Source of the DNA: an uncultured Lachnospiraceae bacterium | Lineage (GTDB): Bacteria > Bacillota > Clostridia > Lachnospirales > Lachnospiraceae | DNA: 28,800 bases | Direction: 5' to 3' | Assembly: GCA_910577115.1 (NCBI GenBank) | Contig: CAJTMC010000046.1 | Span: forward strand, 1 to 28,800 | Shown here: positions 7,107 through 14,150 of the stretch, one piece after another | How the letters are laid out: every line of letters begins with the position of its first letter | How positions within the stretch are numbered: position 1 is the first letter of the stretch | Notes under the pieces: generated by a model | Told to the model about the DNA's origin: nothing | What the model saw: only the letters and a program-made list of their open reading frames with translations | Database searches by the model: none | Made by a program: the position numbers and the translations under genes

Positions 7107-8489
7107 ATGAACGAAAAAAGGAAACTAACCCCTGCGTTACTTTTTGAACGCTTTTGTTATGGATGTGGAGATTTTGGATGCAATATTATTTATACTGCAA
7201 TGTCTGCATTTTTGCTTTTCTATTATACGGATTATGCAGGAGTAAACGCTGCAGCAGTTGGTACTATTATGTTGGTATCACGAGTATTTGACGGAATCAG
7301 TGATATTATTATGGGAATGATTGTCGATCGTACTAAGTCTAAACATGGAAAAGCAAGAGTATGGATTTTGCGAATCTGTGTGCCGTTTGCTCTTGCAGGT
7401 GTACTGCTGTTTTCTGTTCCTACATCTTTGGGTGCGACAGCCAAGTTGGTTTATGTATTTATTACTTATAACTTGGTTTCTACGGTTGTATACACAGCCA
7501 TTAATGTTCCGTATTCTTCATTGAATGCACTTATAACCCAGAATCCGTATGAAAGATCAGTTCTTAGTATTTTCAGAAATCTATTGGCAACAGCAGGAAC
7601 ACTTACAATCAATATGGTTACGCTTCCACTTGTTGAATTTTTTGGAGATAATGCGGCAGCCTGGACAAAAACATTTTGTGTTCTTGGTGTGCTTGCGGTG
7701 GTTGCTTTCCTGCTTACTTTTATTGGAACAAAAGAAAGGGTACATGCCGTAGCTGAAATAAATGGCGAGGCTGAAAAAATTTCATTTAAAGAAGGTATTA
7801 AGTCACTATTTGCAAACAAATATTGGATTATGATGACTTGTGTACTGGCTCTTTTCTTCCTGTATTATGCCATCAATGGCGGTACAACGGTATATTACGC
7901 AAAAGATATTCTTGGGGACAAAAACCTTGTCAGTACAATTAATGGAATCTATAATGCAATACAGATAGCTGCTATGTTTTTTATCGCTGGTCTTGTAAAA
8001 AAATATGGAAAGAGGAACGTTTTCTCTCTTGGTTTGATTCTGGCAACTGTAGGAATGCTTATCCTTGAATTTGGTGGAAACACGATGCCCGTTATTGTTA
8101 TTTCAAGTATTATTCGAGGAATAGGAAATGCCTGTGGTGGAGCAACTATGTGGGCAATGGTTTCCGATACGATTGACTACGGTGAATGGAAAACTGGTCA
8201 TCGTACGGAAGGACTGGTAAACAGTGCATGTAGTTTTGGATATAAAATTGGAAATGGTGTTGGTTCTGCTCTTCTGGGAATTATTATTCAGCTCGGCGGA
8301 TACGTTGGTGAAGCAGCAGTACAGACATCTTCGGCACTATTTTCTATTCGCTTGTGTTTTACATGGATTCCAATTGTAGTATTTGCTGCATGCTTCATTA
8401 TTTTAAGATTCTATCATCTGGATAAGGAATTTGATGGAATCATTAAAGATCTGCATGACAGAGCATCTAGTGAGAGTAATCATGCATAA
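7107..8489 (+). CDS. GPH-family sugar:cation symporter (MFS), probable xyloside importer
   Basis: Integral membrane protein of 460 residues of the glycoside-pentoside-hexuronide:cation symporter family. The family signature is visible in the N-terminal half: an aromatic-rich first helix (FCYGCGDFGCNIIYTAMSAF), then DGISDIIMGMIVDRTKSKHGKAR between helices 2 and 3, and YSSLNALITQNPYERS. About 12 hydrophobic segments can be counted. It imports sugars with Na+ or H+; the adjacent GH43 enzyme suggests xylobiose or longer xylo-oligosaccharides. AGGAGG seven bases upstream sets ATG 7107; an ATG at 7080 in frame has no ribosome site. The GH43 gene starts 12 bases after its stop, so they form one operon. 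Confidence 0.88.
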   Translation: MNEKRKLTPALLFERFCYGCGDFGCNIIYTAMSAFLLFYYTDYAGVNAAAVGTIMLVSRVFDGISDIIMGMIVDRTKSKHGKARVWILRICVPFALAGVLLFSVPTSLGATAKLVYVFITYNLVSTVVYTAINVPYSSLNALITQNPYERSVLSIFRNLLATAGTLTINMVTLPLVEFFGDNAAAWTKTFCVLGVLAVVAFLLTFIGTKERVHAVAEINGEAEKISFKEGIKSLFANKYWIMMTCVLALFFLYYAINGGTTVYYAKDILGDKNLVSTINGIYNAIQIAAMFFIAGLVKKYGKRNVFSLGLILATVGMLILEFGGNTMPVIVISSIIRGIGNACGGATMWAMVSDTIDYGEWKTGHRTEGLVNSACSFGYKIGNGVGSALLGIIIQLGGYVGEAAVQTSSALFSIRLCFTWIPIVVFAACFIILRFYHLDKEFDGIIKDLHDRASSESNHA

Positions 8490-8501
8490 GGAGGTTTTAT
8501 T

Positions 8502-10151
8502 ATGATTCAAAATCCGATTCTTCCAGGATTTAACCCAGATCCATCTATTTGCCGTAAAGGCGATGATTTTTATATTGCTGTATCTTCTTTTGAATGGTTT
8601 CCAGGAATTCCGATTTACCATTCGAAGGATATGAAAAACTGGGAATTATATTCTCATGCACTTCAAAATGAAAATGACCCTGATTTGAAAAAGCTTCCTA
8701 GTGCGAAAGGTATTTGGGCTCCCTGCCTTACATATTGTGAAGAGGACGACCTGTTTTATGTAGTTTATGGAGTTATGAATTCCATGAATGCCAGATATTT
8801 TGATGTGGATAACTTTCTGATTACTGCAAAAGATCTGAAAGGTCCATGGAGCGAGCCAATTTATCTTCATTCAACGGGGTTTGATGCATCTATGTTTCAT
8901 GATGATGATGGGCGTAAATATATTGTTGCTTTGGACTGGGAGACAAGAACAGAGTATGAAAAACCGGGACCTATCAATATTGTGGAATATGATCCGCAAA
9001 GTAAAAAAATCATTGGAATGCCAAAACCTTTTTGGAGAGGCGGGACTGACAGAGGGTGCATTGAGGCACCTCATCTTACCAAACATGGTGAGTATTACTA
9101 TATTATGTGTGCAGAAGGCGGAACGGGATATTATCACAGCGTTACAATGGGACGTTCCAAAAATGTTTGGGGACCTTATGAAGCAGATCCCTGCAATCCG
9201 ATTCTAACATCATCTCCTGGAGATTATAATGAACGTGCTGACTGGGATCATTTGAAACCACGTTATTACAATCCAGACAGTAAGCTTCAGAAATCTGGGC
9301 ATGCAAGCTATGTAGATCTTCCCAATGGCGAGACATGGATGGTACATCTGACATCAAGACCTTTTGTGCCAGAGCTTCGCTGTACTCTGGGACGAGAGAC
9401 TGCGATTCAGCGAATGAAATGGACGGAGGACGGATGGCTTCGCATGGAAAATGGTGGGAATCTGGCACAGGAATTTATAGAAGAAAGTAAGCTCCCAGAA
9501 GTTTCGATGTCAATGCTCCCGGCTCATGATGACTTTGATTCGGATGTTCTTGGCATTGGATATTATGCCCCACGAATTGATCCGATGACATTTGTGGATC
9601 TGAAAGCCAGACCGGGCTGGGCGAGACTTAGAGGACAAGAGTCTGGATGCTCTTTAAATAAAACAAGTATTCTAGCAAGAAAACTTACCAGTGTCAGAGC
9701 TGTTGTAACAACAAAACTGGACTTTACACCACTTAGCTATCAACATACAGCAGGGTTAATTCTTTATTACGACAATATGAATTTTATTTATCTATATAAG
9801 TATTTCAGTGATACATTGGATCACAGTGCAGTTTCTGTACTGCAGGTAGAGAATGGTGAAAAGAAAGAATTTCCGGAAGCAAGAAATTATGTTGAAGACG
9901 GTCAGGATATCTGGATGCAGCTTGAAATAAACGGAAGAAAATCGCAGTTTAAATGGTCTGTTGATGGAGAAAATTACAAAACCATAGGACCATGTTTTGA
10001 TACTAGCAAATTTTCTGATGAATATTCAGAATTTGGGGAATTTACAGGTTCCTTTGTTGGAATAACCTGCGGAGATCGTATGATGCATCAGCATACAGCA
10101 GACTTTGACTTCTTTGACTATCAGGCTGATGAGAAAGCGGAAGTAGAATAA
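8502..10151 (+). CDS. xynB: Glycoside hydrolase family 43 beta-xylosidase
   Basis: Enzyme of 549 residues without a signal peptide, so it should cleave imported xylo-oligosaccharides in the cytoplasm. Domain 1 (about 1-310) is the five-bladed GH43 propeller with the catalytic triad in expected places: base Asp13 in FNPDPSI, pKa-modulating Asp128 in FDASMFHDDDG, and acid Glu188 in GCIEAPHL. Domain 2 (about 335-540) is the GH43 C-terminal beta-sandwich (DDFDSDVLG, then RQESG-like RGQESG, GITCGDRMM), which completes the active site in this group. Length matches bifunctional beta-xylosidase/arabinofuranosidases; arabinosidase side activity cannot be excluded. AGGAGG upstream fixes ATG 8502. It lies between the symporter and the HPr-like gene in one operon. 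Confidence 0.92.
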   Translation: MIQNPILPGFNPDPSICRKGDDFYIAVSSFEWFPGIPIYHSKDMKNWELYSHALQNENDPDLKKLPSAKGIWAPCLTYCEEDDLFYVVYGVMNSMNARYFDVDNFLITAKDLKGPWSEPIYLHSTGFDASMFHDDDGRKYIVALDWETRTEYEKPGPINIVEYDPQSKKIIGMPKPFWRGGTDRGCIEAPHLTKHGEYYYIMCAEGGTGYYHSVTMGRSKNVWGPYEADPCNPILTSSPGDYNERADWDHLKPRYYNPDSKLQKSGHASYVDLPNGETWMVHLTSRPFVPELRCTLGRETAIQRMKWTEDGWLRMENGGNLAQEFIEESKLPEVSMSMLPAHDDFDSDVLGIGYYAPRIDPMTFVDLKARPGWARLRGQESGCSLNKTSILARKLTSVRAVVTTKLDFTPLSYQHTAGLILYYDNMNFIYLYKYFSDTLDHSAVSVLQVENGEKKEFPEARNYVEDGQDIWMQLEINGRKSQFKWSVDGENYKTIGPCFDTSKFSDEYSEFGEFTGSFVGITCGDRMMHQHTADFDFFDYQADEKAEVE

Positions 10152-10173
10152 TTTTGAATTGGAGGATATAAGA

Positions 10174-10401
10174 ATGACACGAAGAAAGATAAAAATTAGT
10201 AATATGAAAGATATTGACGCATTTAATAAGCTCTGCTCAAAATTTGATTGTGATATGGATCTGGTGAGTGGAAAGTACTATGTAAATGCAAAATCTATAA
10301 TGGGTATTTTCAGTTTGGATCTGAATTTGCCGTTGGAACTGATTGCAGGCACAGATGATGATGCTGCAATTGATGAAGCATTTAAAGAGTATATTATTTG
10401 A
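10174..10401 (+). CDS. HPr-like protein lacking the active-site histidine
   Basis: Protein of 75 residues with the HPr fold signature, most clearly KSIMGIFSLDL, which corresponds to the Ser46 region of HPr (KSIMGVMSL), after a short helix (DAFNKLCSKFDCDMDL). The segment where HPr has the phosphocarrier His15 (GIHARPA) reads NMKDIDAF, with no His at all in the protein. It therefore cannot carry a PTS phosphate, although the regulatory Ser is kept, as in Crh, which acts with CcpA. GGAGG nine bases upstream supports ATG 10174; the TTG at 10159 lies on that site. As third gene of the xyloside operon it may link it to catabolite control; this is inference. Confidence 0.75.
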   Translation: MTRRKIKISNMKDIDAFNKLCSKFDCDMDLVSGKYYVNAKSIMGIFSLDLNLPLELIAGTDDDAAIDEAFKEYII

Positions 10402-10428
10402 GTTTAAGAAATCTTACTATGATAATGG

Positions 10429-10453
10429 GCGAGTTGGTTTCAAACCAACTCGC
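10429..10453. terminator. Perfect 12-bp hairpin after the xylan operon
   Basis: GCGAGTTGGTTT and AAACCAACTCGC are perfect complements around a single C. The sequence after it (GCACTCACTTTATTTC) is only mildly T-rich, so it may be a terminator, an mRNA 3' stabiliser or a dyad binding site. It separates the HPr-like gene from the DUF4867 gene. Confidence 0.5.
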
Positions 10454-10539
10454 GCACTCACTTTATTTCGATAATTGGAATAAAGGATTATCAAGTTCTT
10501 AAATAAATGAAACAAGAAAATTGTATAGGAGGAAAAGTC

Positions 10540-11154
10540 TTGAACATTCAAGAAGTTACTGGTATTTCCTTTAGAAAGTATGGAAACGTTCTGGAGGGAT
10601 TTGATATTTCCGAAATCCTGAAAGAAATGGAGCATACGCCTCTGCCGAAAGATGTAATATATGTACCGTCTGTGCAAGCACTTGAATCGCTTGAAGAGGC
10701 AAAAGCTTTCCGAAATAGTGTCTTTGGTGGATTACCGATTCAGGTTGGATATTGCAATGGAAATAATGACAAACTCAATGCGATGGAATATCATTGCAGT
10801 TCGGAGATTAATATTGCGGTGACAGACATGATCCTATTACTTGGTGCCCGGCAGGACATTGCAGTCAATGGCACTTATGATACGTCACTGACAGAGGCTT
10901 TCTTTGTCCCGGCAGGTACTGTTGTCGAGATATATGCAACAACTCTTCATTACGCACCCTGTACTGCTGTCGAGGGCGGTTTCCGTTGTGTGGTGATTTT
11001 GCCGGAAGGGACAAATAGAGAAATTGATTTTCTTTTAAGTAAAAAAGGAAAAGACAAATGGATGACTGCAAAAAACAAATGGCTGATTGCTCATCCCGAA
11101 GCAGGGATTGAGGGGGCAGTTTGTGGACTGAAAGGCGAAAATATAACAATCTGA
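10540..11154 (+). CDS. DUF4867 family protein, cupin-like
   Basis: Protein of about 204 residues resembling the DUF4867 family, whose function is not established and which often sits with pentose or fucose metabolism genes. The central part reads like a double-stranded beta-helix: DMILLLGARQDIAVNGTYD, then TEAFFVPAGTVVEIYATTLH and YAPCTAVEGGFRCVVILPEG. TTG 10540 is the probable start because AGGAGG lies about 6 bases before it; ATG 10507 would place that site inside the gene. It is followed by the 5' piece of a fucose-isomerase-like gene, which suggests a once longer sugar-isomerisation operon, now cut. Confidence 0.75.
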   Translation: MNIQEVTGISFRKYGNVLEGFDISEILKEMEHTPLPKDVIYVPSVQALESLEEAKAFRNSVFGGLPIQVGYCNGNNDKLNAMEYHCSSEINIAVTDMILLLGARQDIAVNGTYDTSLTEAFFVPAGTVVEIYATTLHYAPCTAVEGGFRCVVILPEGTNREIDFLLSKKGKDKWMTAKNKWLIAHPEAGIEGAVCGLKGENITI

Positions 11155-11191
11155 AATAAAGAATAAGATGTGAGAAAGGTCAGGTAAAAAA

Positions 11192-11380
11192 ATGAATAAT
11201 ATGCCGGAATTAAAAATTGGAGTTGTAGCAGTGAGCAGAGATTGCTTCCCGGAGAGTTTGTCTGTAAACAGACGTCAGGCTCTCATGAAAGCATATACTA
11301 AAAAATATGGAGAAACAGAAATTTATGAATGCCCAGTCTGTATCGTAGAGAGTGAGATTCATATGGTGCAGGCATTATAA
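11192..11380 (+). pseudogene. L-fucose isomerase-like gene, N-terminal fragment
   Basis: The 62-residue frame begins MNNMPELKIGVVAVSRDCFP, followed by ESLSVNRRQALMKAYTKKYG and IYECPVCIVESEIHMVQAL. That is the start of a sugar isomerase of the L-fucose isomerase-like group, which is normally around 450 or more residues. The frame stops at 11378-11380 where unrelated coding sequence begins in another frame. It is thus a 5' fragment left by a deletion or insertion and should be non-functional. Confidence 0.7.
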
Positions 11381-11573
11381 ATGCGCTAATGTAGATAAAT
11401 ATGCTAGTATGGTGAAGGCACATAGAGAAATGAGTTTAAATGGATATGATGTGTACAGATTTGGTGGAAAAGAGCTTTATGTAAAAGAGGGACAGTCGGA
11501 TGAAGAAGCAAAAAAAGTTGTAATAGATTTTTTTGACGGCCTTTTCAAGAAGTATAGGCTTTTGCCTGAGTAA
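11376..11573 (+). pseudogene. C-terminal fragment of an unidentified gene
   Basis: From the junction with the fucose-isomerase fragment the frame reads YKCANVDKYASMVKAHREMS, then NGYDVYRFGGKELYV and VVIDFFDGLFKKYRLLPE, about 65 residues to a stop. Composition is clearly coding, but there is no start codon with a ribosome site. GYDVYRFGG-EL followed by a terminal helix vaguely resembles the last strand and helix of PD-(D/E)XK-type nucleases, but I cannot name the family. It appears to be the 3' end of a deleted gene. Confidence 0.5.
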
Positions 11574-11592
11574 TGGCTGAAATATAGAAGTC

Positions 11593-11740
11593 GATATGTT
11601 CCCGTGTACGCACATATCATTAAATTGGCTTTGATATGTTTCCACATACGCCGAAATGGTCAAAAAAGCCATTGATAAGTTTCCGACTACGGCGAAAATG
11701 TAAAAATTGCCGTGGATATGTTCCCCGTTACGAGCGAACT
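11593..11740 (+). repeat. Four ~41-bp imperfect direct repeats
   Basis: GATATGTT or GATAAGTT begins units at 11593, 11633, 11674 and 11715, a period of 40-41 bp. Each unit continues with a pyrimidine-rich stretch, then TACG and a GCGAAA-like segment. The array runs directly into the RlmCD-tail-like remnant. Confidence 0.65.
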
Positions 11741-11821
11741 CCTAAAAATGGGTGGTTTGACATTCATAGTGTTTTCGCAACCCACGTTGAGACAGTCGTG
11801 TTGATGTCAAAGGTAAAATAG
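11741..11821 (+). pseudogene. RlmCD C-terminal-like remnant (HVETVVLMSKVK)
   Basis: The final codons of this frame read GWFDIHSVFATHVETVVLMS followed by KVK and a stop, like the C-terminus of the 23S rRNA methyltransferase RlmCD/RumA. The same signature opens the protein at 3112, and CACGTTGAGAC is identical at both places (3139-3149 and 11783-11793). Upstream the frame is only translated repeat sequence, so no intact gene exists here. It could be the scar of an attachment site at the 3' end of rumA. Confidence 0.5.
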
Positions 11822-11856
11822 GAAAGGGGCAGAAATGCCTTAAAATAAAGGGTTTT

Positions 11857-11906
11857 AAGACCAAAGGTAGTATTTTTGAGTGCTGCTTTTGGTCTTTCAT
11901 TTTCTT
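11857..11906 (+). terminator. Terminator-like hairpin in the junction region
   Basis: AAGACCAAAGGTAG pairs with CTGCTTTTGGTCTT around a 12-base loop (one mismatch), followed by TCATTTTCTT. Confidence 0.6.
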
Positions 11907-11937
11907 GTCGGTGGAAACCTATCGAAAGGCTGAAAAT

Positions 11938-12030
11938 GGTAGGGTTGTGGCTACACTTTTGATATGGGGGTAGGTTGTGAATACACTATTGTTAAAGGGG
12001 TAGGTTGTAGAAACACTATCTACAAGGAAG
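11938..12030 (+). repeat. Three ~30-bp direct repeats (TAGGTTGTnnnnACACTAT)
   Basis: Units begin at 11940 (TAGGGTTGTGGCTACAC), 11971 (TAGGTTGTGAATACACTAT) and 12001 (TAGGTTGTAGAAACACTAT), spaced 31 and 30 bp. An inverted relative of the motif lies at about 11766-11785 inside the RlmCD-tail remnant (16 of 20 positions by eye). Confidence 0.6.
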
Positions 12031-12074
12031 AGGCATATGCATTGCTTAATGCTATCGTAGAAATGTTCAAGTAA
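12015..12074 (+). pseudogene. Possible 3' gene remnant ending NAIVEMFK
   Basis: After the last 30-bp repeat one frame reads NTIYKEEAYALLNAIVEMFK and stops at 12072-12074. It looks like the C-terminus of a protein, with no start or ribosome site. The family is not recognised. Confidence 0.3.
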
Positions 12075-12085
12075 AATAAAAACAG

Positions 12086-12131
12086 ATATGGCACCGTGGG
12101 AAAGAGCGCATTCCTACGATGCCATATTTTT
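12086..12131. terminator. Bidirectional terminator at the end of the replication operon
   Basis: ATATGGCACCGTGGGAA pairs with TTCCTACGATGCCATAT (two mismatches) around an 8-base loop. T-runs flank both sides (TTTTTAAT on plus, TTTTTATTTT on minus). It ends the minus-strand polymerase operon. Confidence 0.85.
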
Positions 12132-14139
12132 AATCTTTTTTATAAAAATCACATTCATAACCATCGGCTCGAAGTAGCAAGCCACTGATCCAAGGTGGGG
12201 TTCTTCCCATCTGTTCACATATTGCATCAAGTGAAACATCTTTGCTGCACTCAATGATTAATTCATCATGTACGTGTCCTACAATAAAGCAGTGGGAGAG
12301 AGTTCTCATTGCAAAAGCAAGTATGTCGCGGCTAATTGCCTGGACTATATTCTCGACAAACTTTGGACCGTAGCTTTCAATTCTAGTCCACTTTCCCGTG
12401 TTAATACCTTCATAGGTTACAGATTCTGAACCAAACTGATTAGTTCCCATTTTAGGTTTTACATAGCAGAGTCTTCTGCCGGATGGAAGGTCGATAAATA
12501 ACATACCACTTTGATAATATATTTTAAGGAATCCAACCTCGCAGGATTTCTTTTGAATGACTGCCTGCTTTACGGCTGAATCAATCTGCCACCAGAAAGA
12601 AGTAATGTTGCTGTTGGCATTTCTCCATGCATCCACAAGCGGCTGTAATTCTTCTTCCTCAAGACCCATCTCAATAGCACCCATAGCACGAAGGGCTCCA
12701 ACTGAACCACCATAGCCAAGTGCTAATTCTGCAATTTTTCCTTTTTGTCTTAAGTGGGCATTCTGTCCGTGCTTTTCAACTGGAACTTTAAACATCTGAC
12801 TGGCTGATGCACAGTAGATGTCTTTTCCTTCACGAAATACATCAATGCGCCATTGTTCGTTTGCAAGGAATGAAAGCACTCTAGCTTCAATAGCAGAGAA
12901 GTCAGCAACTACATATTTGTATCCGTCTTTCGGTACAAAGGCTGTTCTTATGAGTTCAGAGAGAACTCCCGGAACATTGTCATACAAAATATCAAGTGCA
13001 TCAAAGTTGCCATCCTTTACAAGAGAACGAGCCTCTGCAAGGTCTGACATATGATTTTGAGGAAGGTTCTGTAGCTGTATTCCACGCCCTGCCCAACGCC
13101 CGGAACGATTCGCTCCGTAAAACTGAAAGCAACCTCTGGCACGTCCATCCTCACATACCATGTTGGCCATAGCTGTGTATTTACTTACTGACGATTTTGC
13201 AAGCTGCTGACGGCATTCCAATACTTCAGTAGTGGTTTTATCAGCATCTGATAATAATTCTTTTACAGCCTTTTTATCAAGGCTCTCTGTTTCGATTCCA
13301 TTATCGGATAACCAGTCCTTCATTTGAGCCACACTGTTAGGATTTTCAAGTCCAGTCAAGTCCTGCATCCTACCCATAAGAGCATCCTTTGTGATGGCAT
13401 CAAGGTTTACTGCATTATCTACAAGCTGCATATCAACGGCAATGCCGCGGTCATTGATTTCTTGGTCTAAATGATATTCATCCCACACAAAATTAGGAAC
13501 GGGGAAAAGACGGAGCTTATCCTTTATTGCAAGTTCTACCTCGACATCACGGATATTGTAGGACTTAAATACATCCCACTTGTCAGGTGCGTGTTCAGGA
13601 AGATTTCTTTCTCTGCCTCCATTGGTCTTGGTAGGCTTGCAAGGAACACAGAAATAACGAATGAGGTCTTTACCTTCTTTCATTTTCTGATCCTGCAATT
13701 TAAGAACAGCACCGATGCCTTCGAGGGATAATGGAAGTCCCATGTATGCTCCCCATATTCTTGAACACTTCCAAGCAGAAGGGTCAAGGTAGTGGTTTAC
13801 GGTATCTCCATCAATGCTGTAGCTTACGAAATGTTCTGGATGGTGTTTACGCAAATACTCCGATAAGCAGATTCTTTCAAATGAAGCATTGTATGCCCAT
13901 TTTTCGATTCTGTCATCGGAGAGTGCAGCAAGTATGCTTTCAGGTATCTCTTCGCCCTGTGCAAGGTCAATCACCTGCACAGGACCATTGTCTAATGAAT
14001 AAGCGAAGAGAAGTATCTCAAAGTTTGGAGACTCAGCATACTTGTAAACACCACATTTTTTAAGGTCAACATCTGAAAATGTCTCGATGTCGATACTGAT
14101 ATTTGAAAATGTGTCTGTGTTTACATTCTGTGAAGTCAT
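12130..14139 (-). CDS. Phage family A DNA polymerase
   Basis: Replicative polymerase of 669 residues, phage-type rather than host PolA. The N-terminal 3'-5' exonuclease is visible: ISIDIETFSD (Exo I), WAYNASFERI (Exo II) and YNIRDVEVEL (Exo III). The polymerase motifs follow: A, VVADFSAIEAR near residue 412; B, RQKGKIAELALGYGG; C, VHDELIIE near residue 623. The 5' nuclease domain of host PolA is absent. GGAGG upstream supports ATG 14139. It is the last gene of the minus-strand replication operon. In related prophages primase/helicase genes normally follow; here a terminator follows at once, so the module seems trimmed. All catalytic residues appear intact. Confidence 0.92.
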   Translation of the reverse strand: MTSQNVNTDTFSNISIDIETFSDVDLKKCGVYKYAESPNFEILLFAYSLDNGPVQVIDLAQGEEIPESILAALSDDRIEKWAYNASFERICLSEYLRKHHPEHFVSYSIDGDTVNHYLDPSAWKCSRIWGAYMGLPLSLEGIGAVLKLQDQKMKEGKDLIRYFCVPCKPTKTNGGRERNLPEHAPDKWDVFKSYNIRDVEVELAIKDKLRLFPVPNFVWDEYHLDQEINDRGIAVDMQLVDNAVNLDAITKDALMGRMQDLTGLENPNSVAQMKDWLSDNGIETESLDKKAVKELLSDADKTTTEVLECRQQLAKSSVSKYTAMANMVCEDGRARGCFQFYGANRSGRWAGRGIQLQNLPQNHMSDLAEARSLVKDGNFDALDILYDNVPGVLSELIRTAFVPKDGYKYVVADFSAIEARVLSFLANEQWRIDVFREGKDIYCASASQMFKVPVEKHGQNAHLRQKGKIAELALGYGGSVGALRAMGAIEMGLEEEELQPLVDAWRNANSNITSFWWQIDSAVKQAVIQKKSCEVGFLKIYYQSGMLFIDLPSGRRLCYVKPKMGTNQFGSESVTYEGINTGKWTRIESYGPKFVENIVQAISRDILAFAMRTLSHCFIVGHVHDELIIECSKDVSLDAICEQMGRTPPWISGLLLRADGYECDFYKKD

Positions 14140-14150
14140 ATGCCGCCTCC

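Noticed and set aside
11593..12030. Possible CRISPR array in the repeat-rich junction
   Set aside because: Repeats are imperfect, of two unrelated types, and the spacing regions are similar rather than unique.
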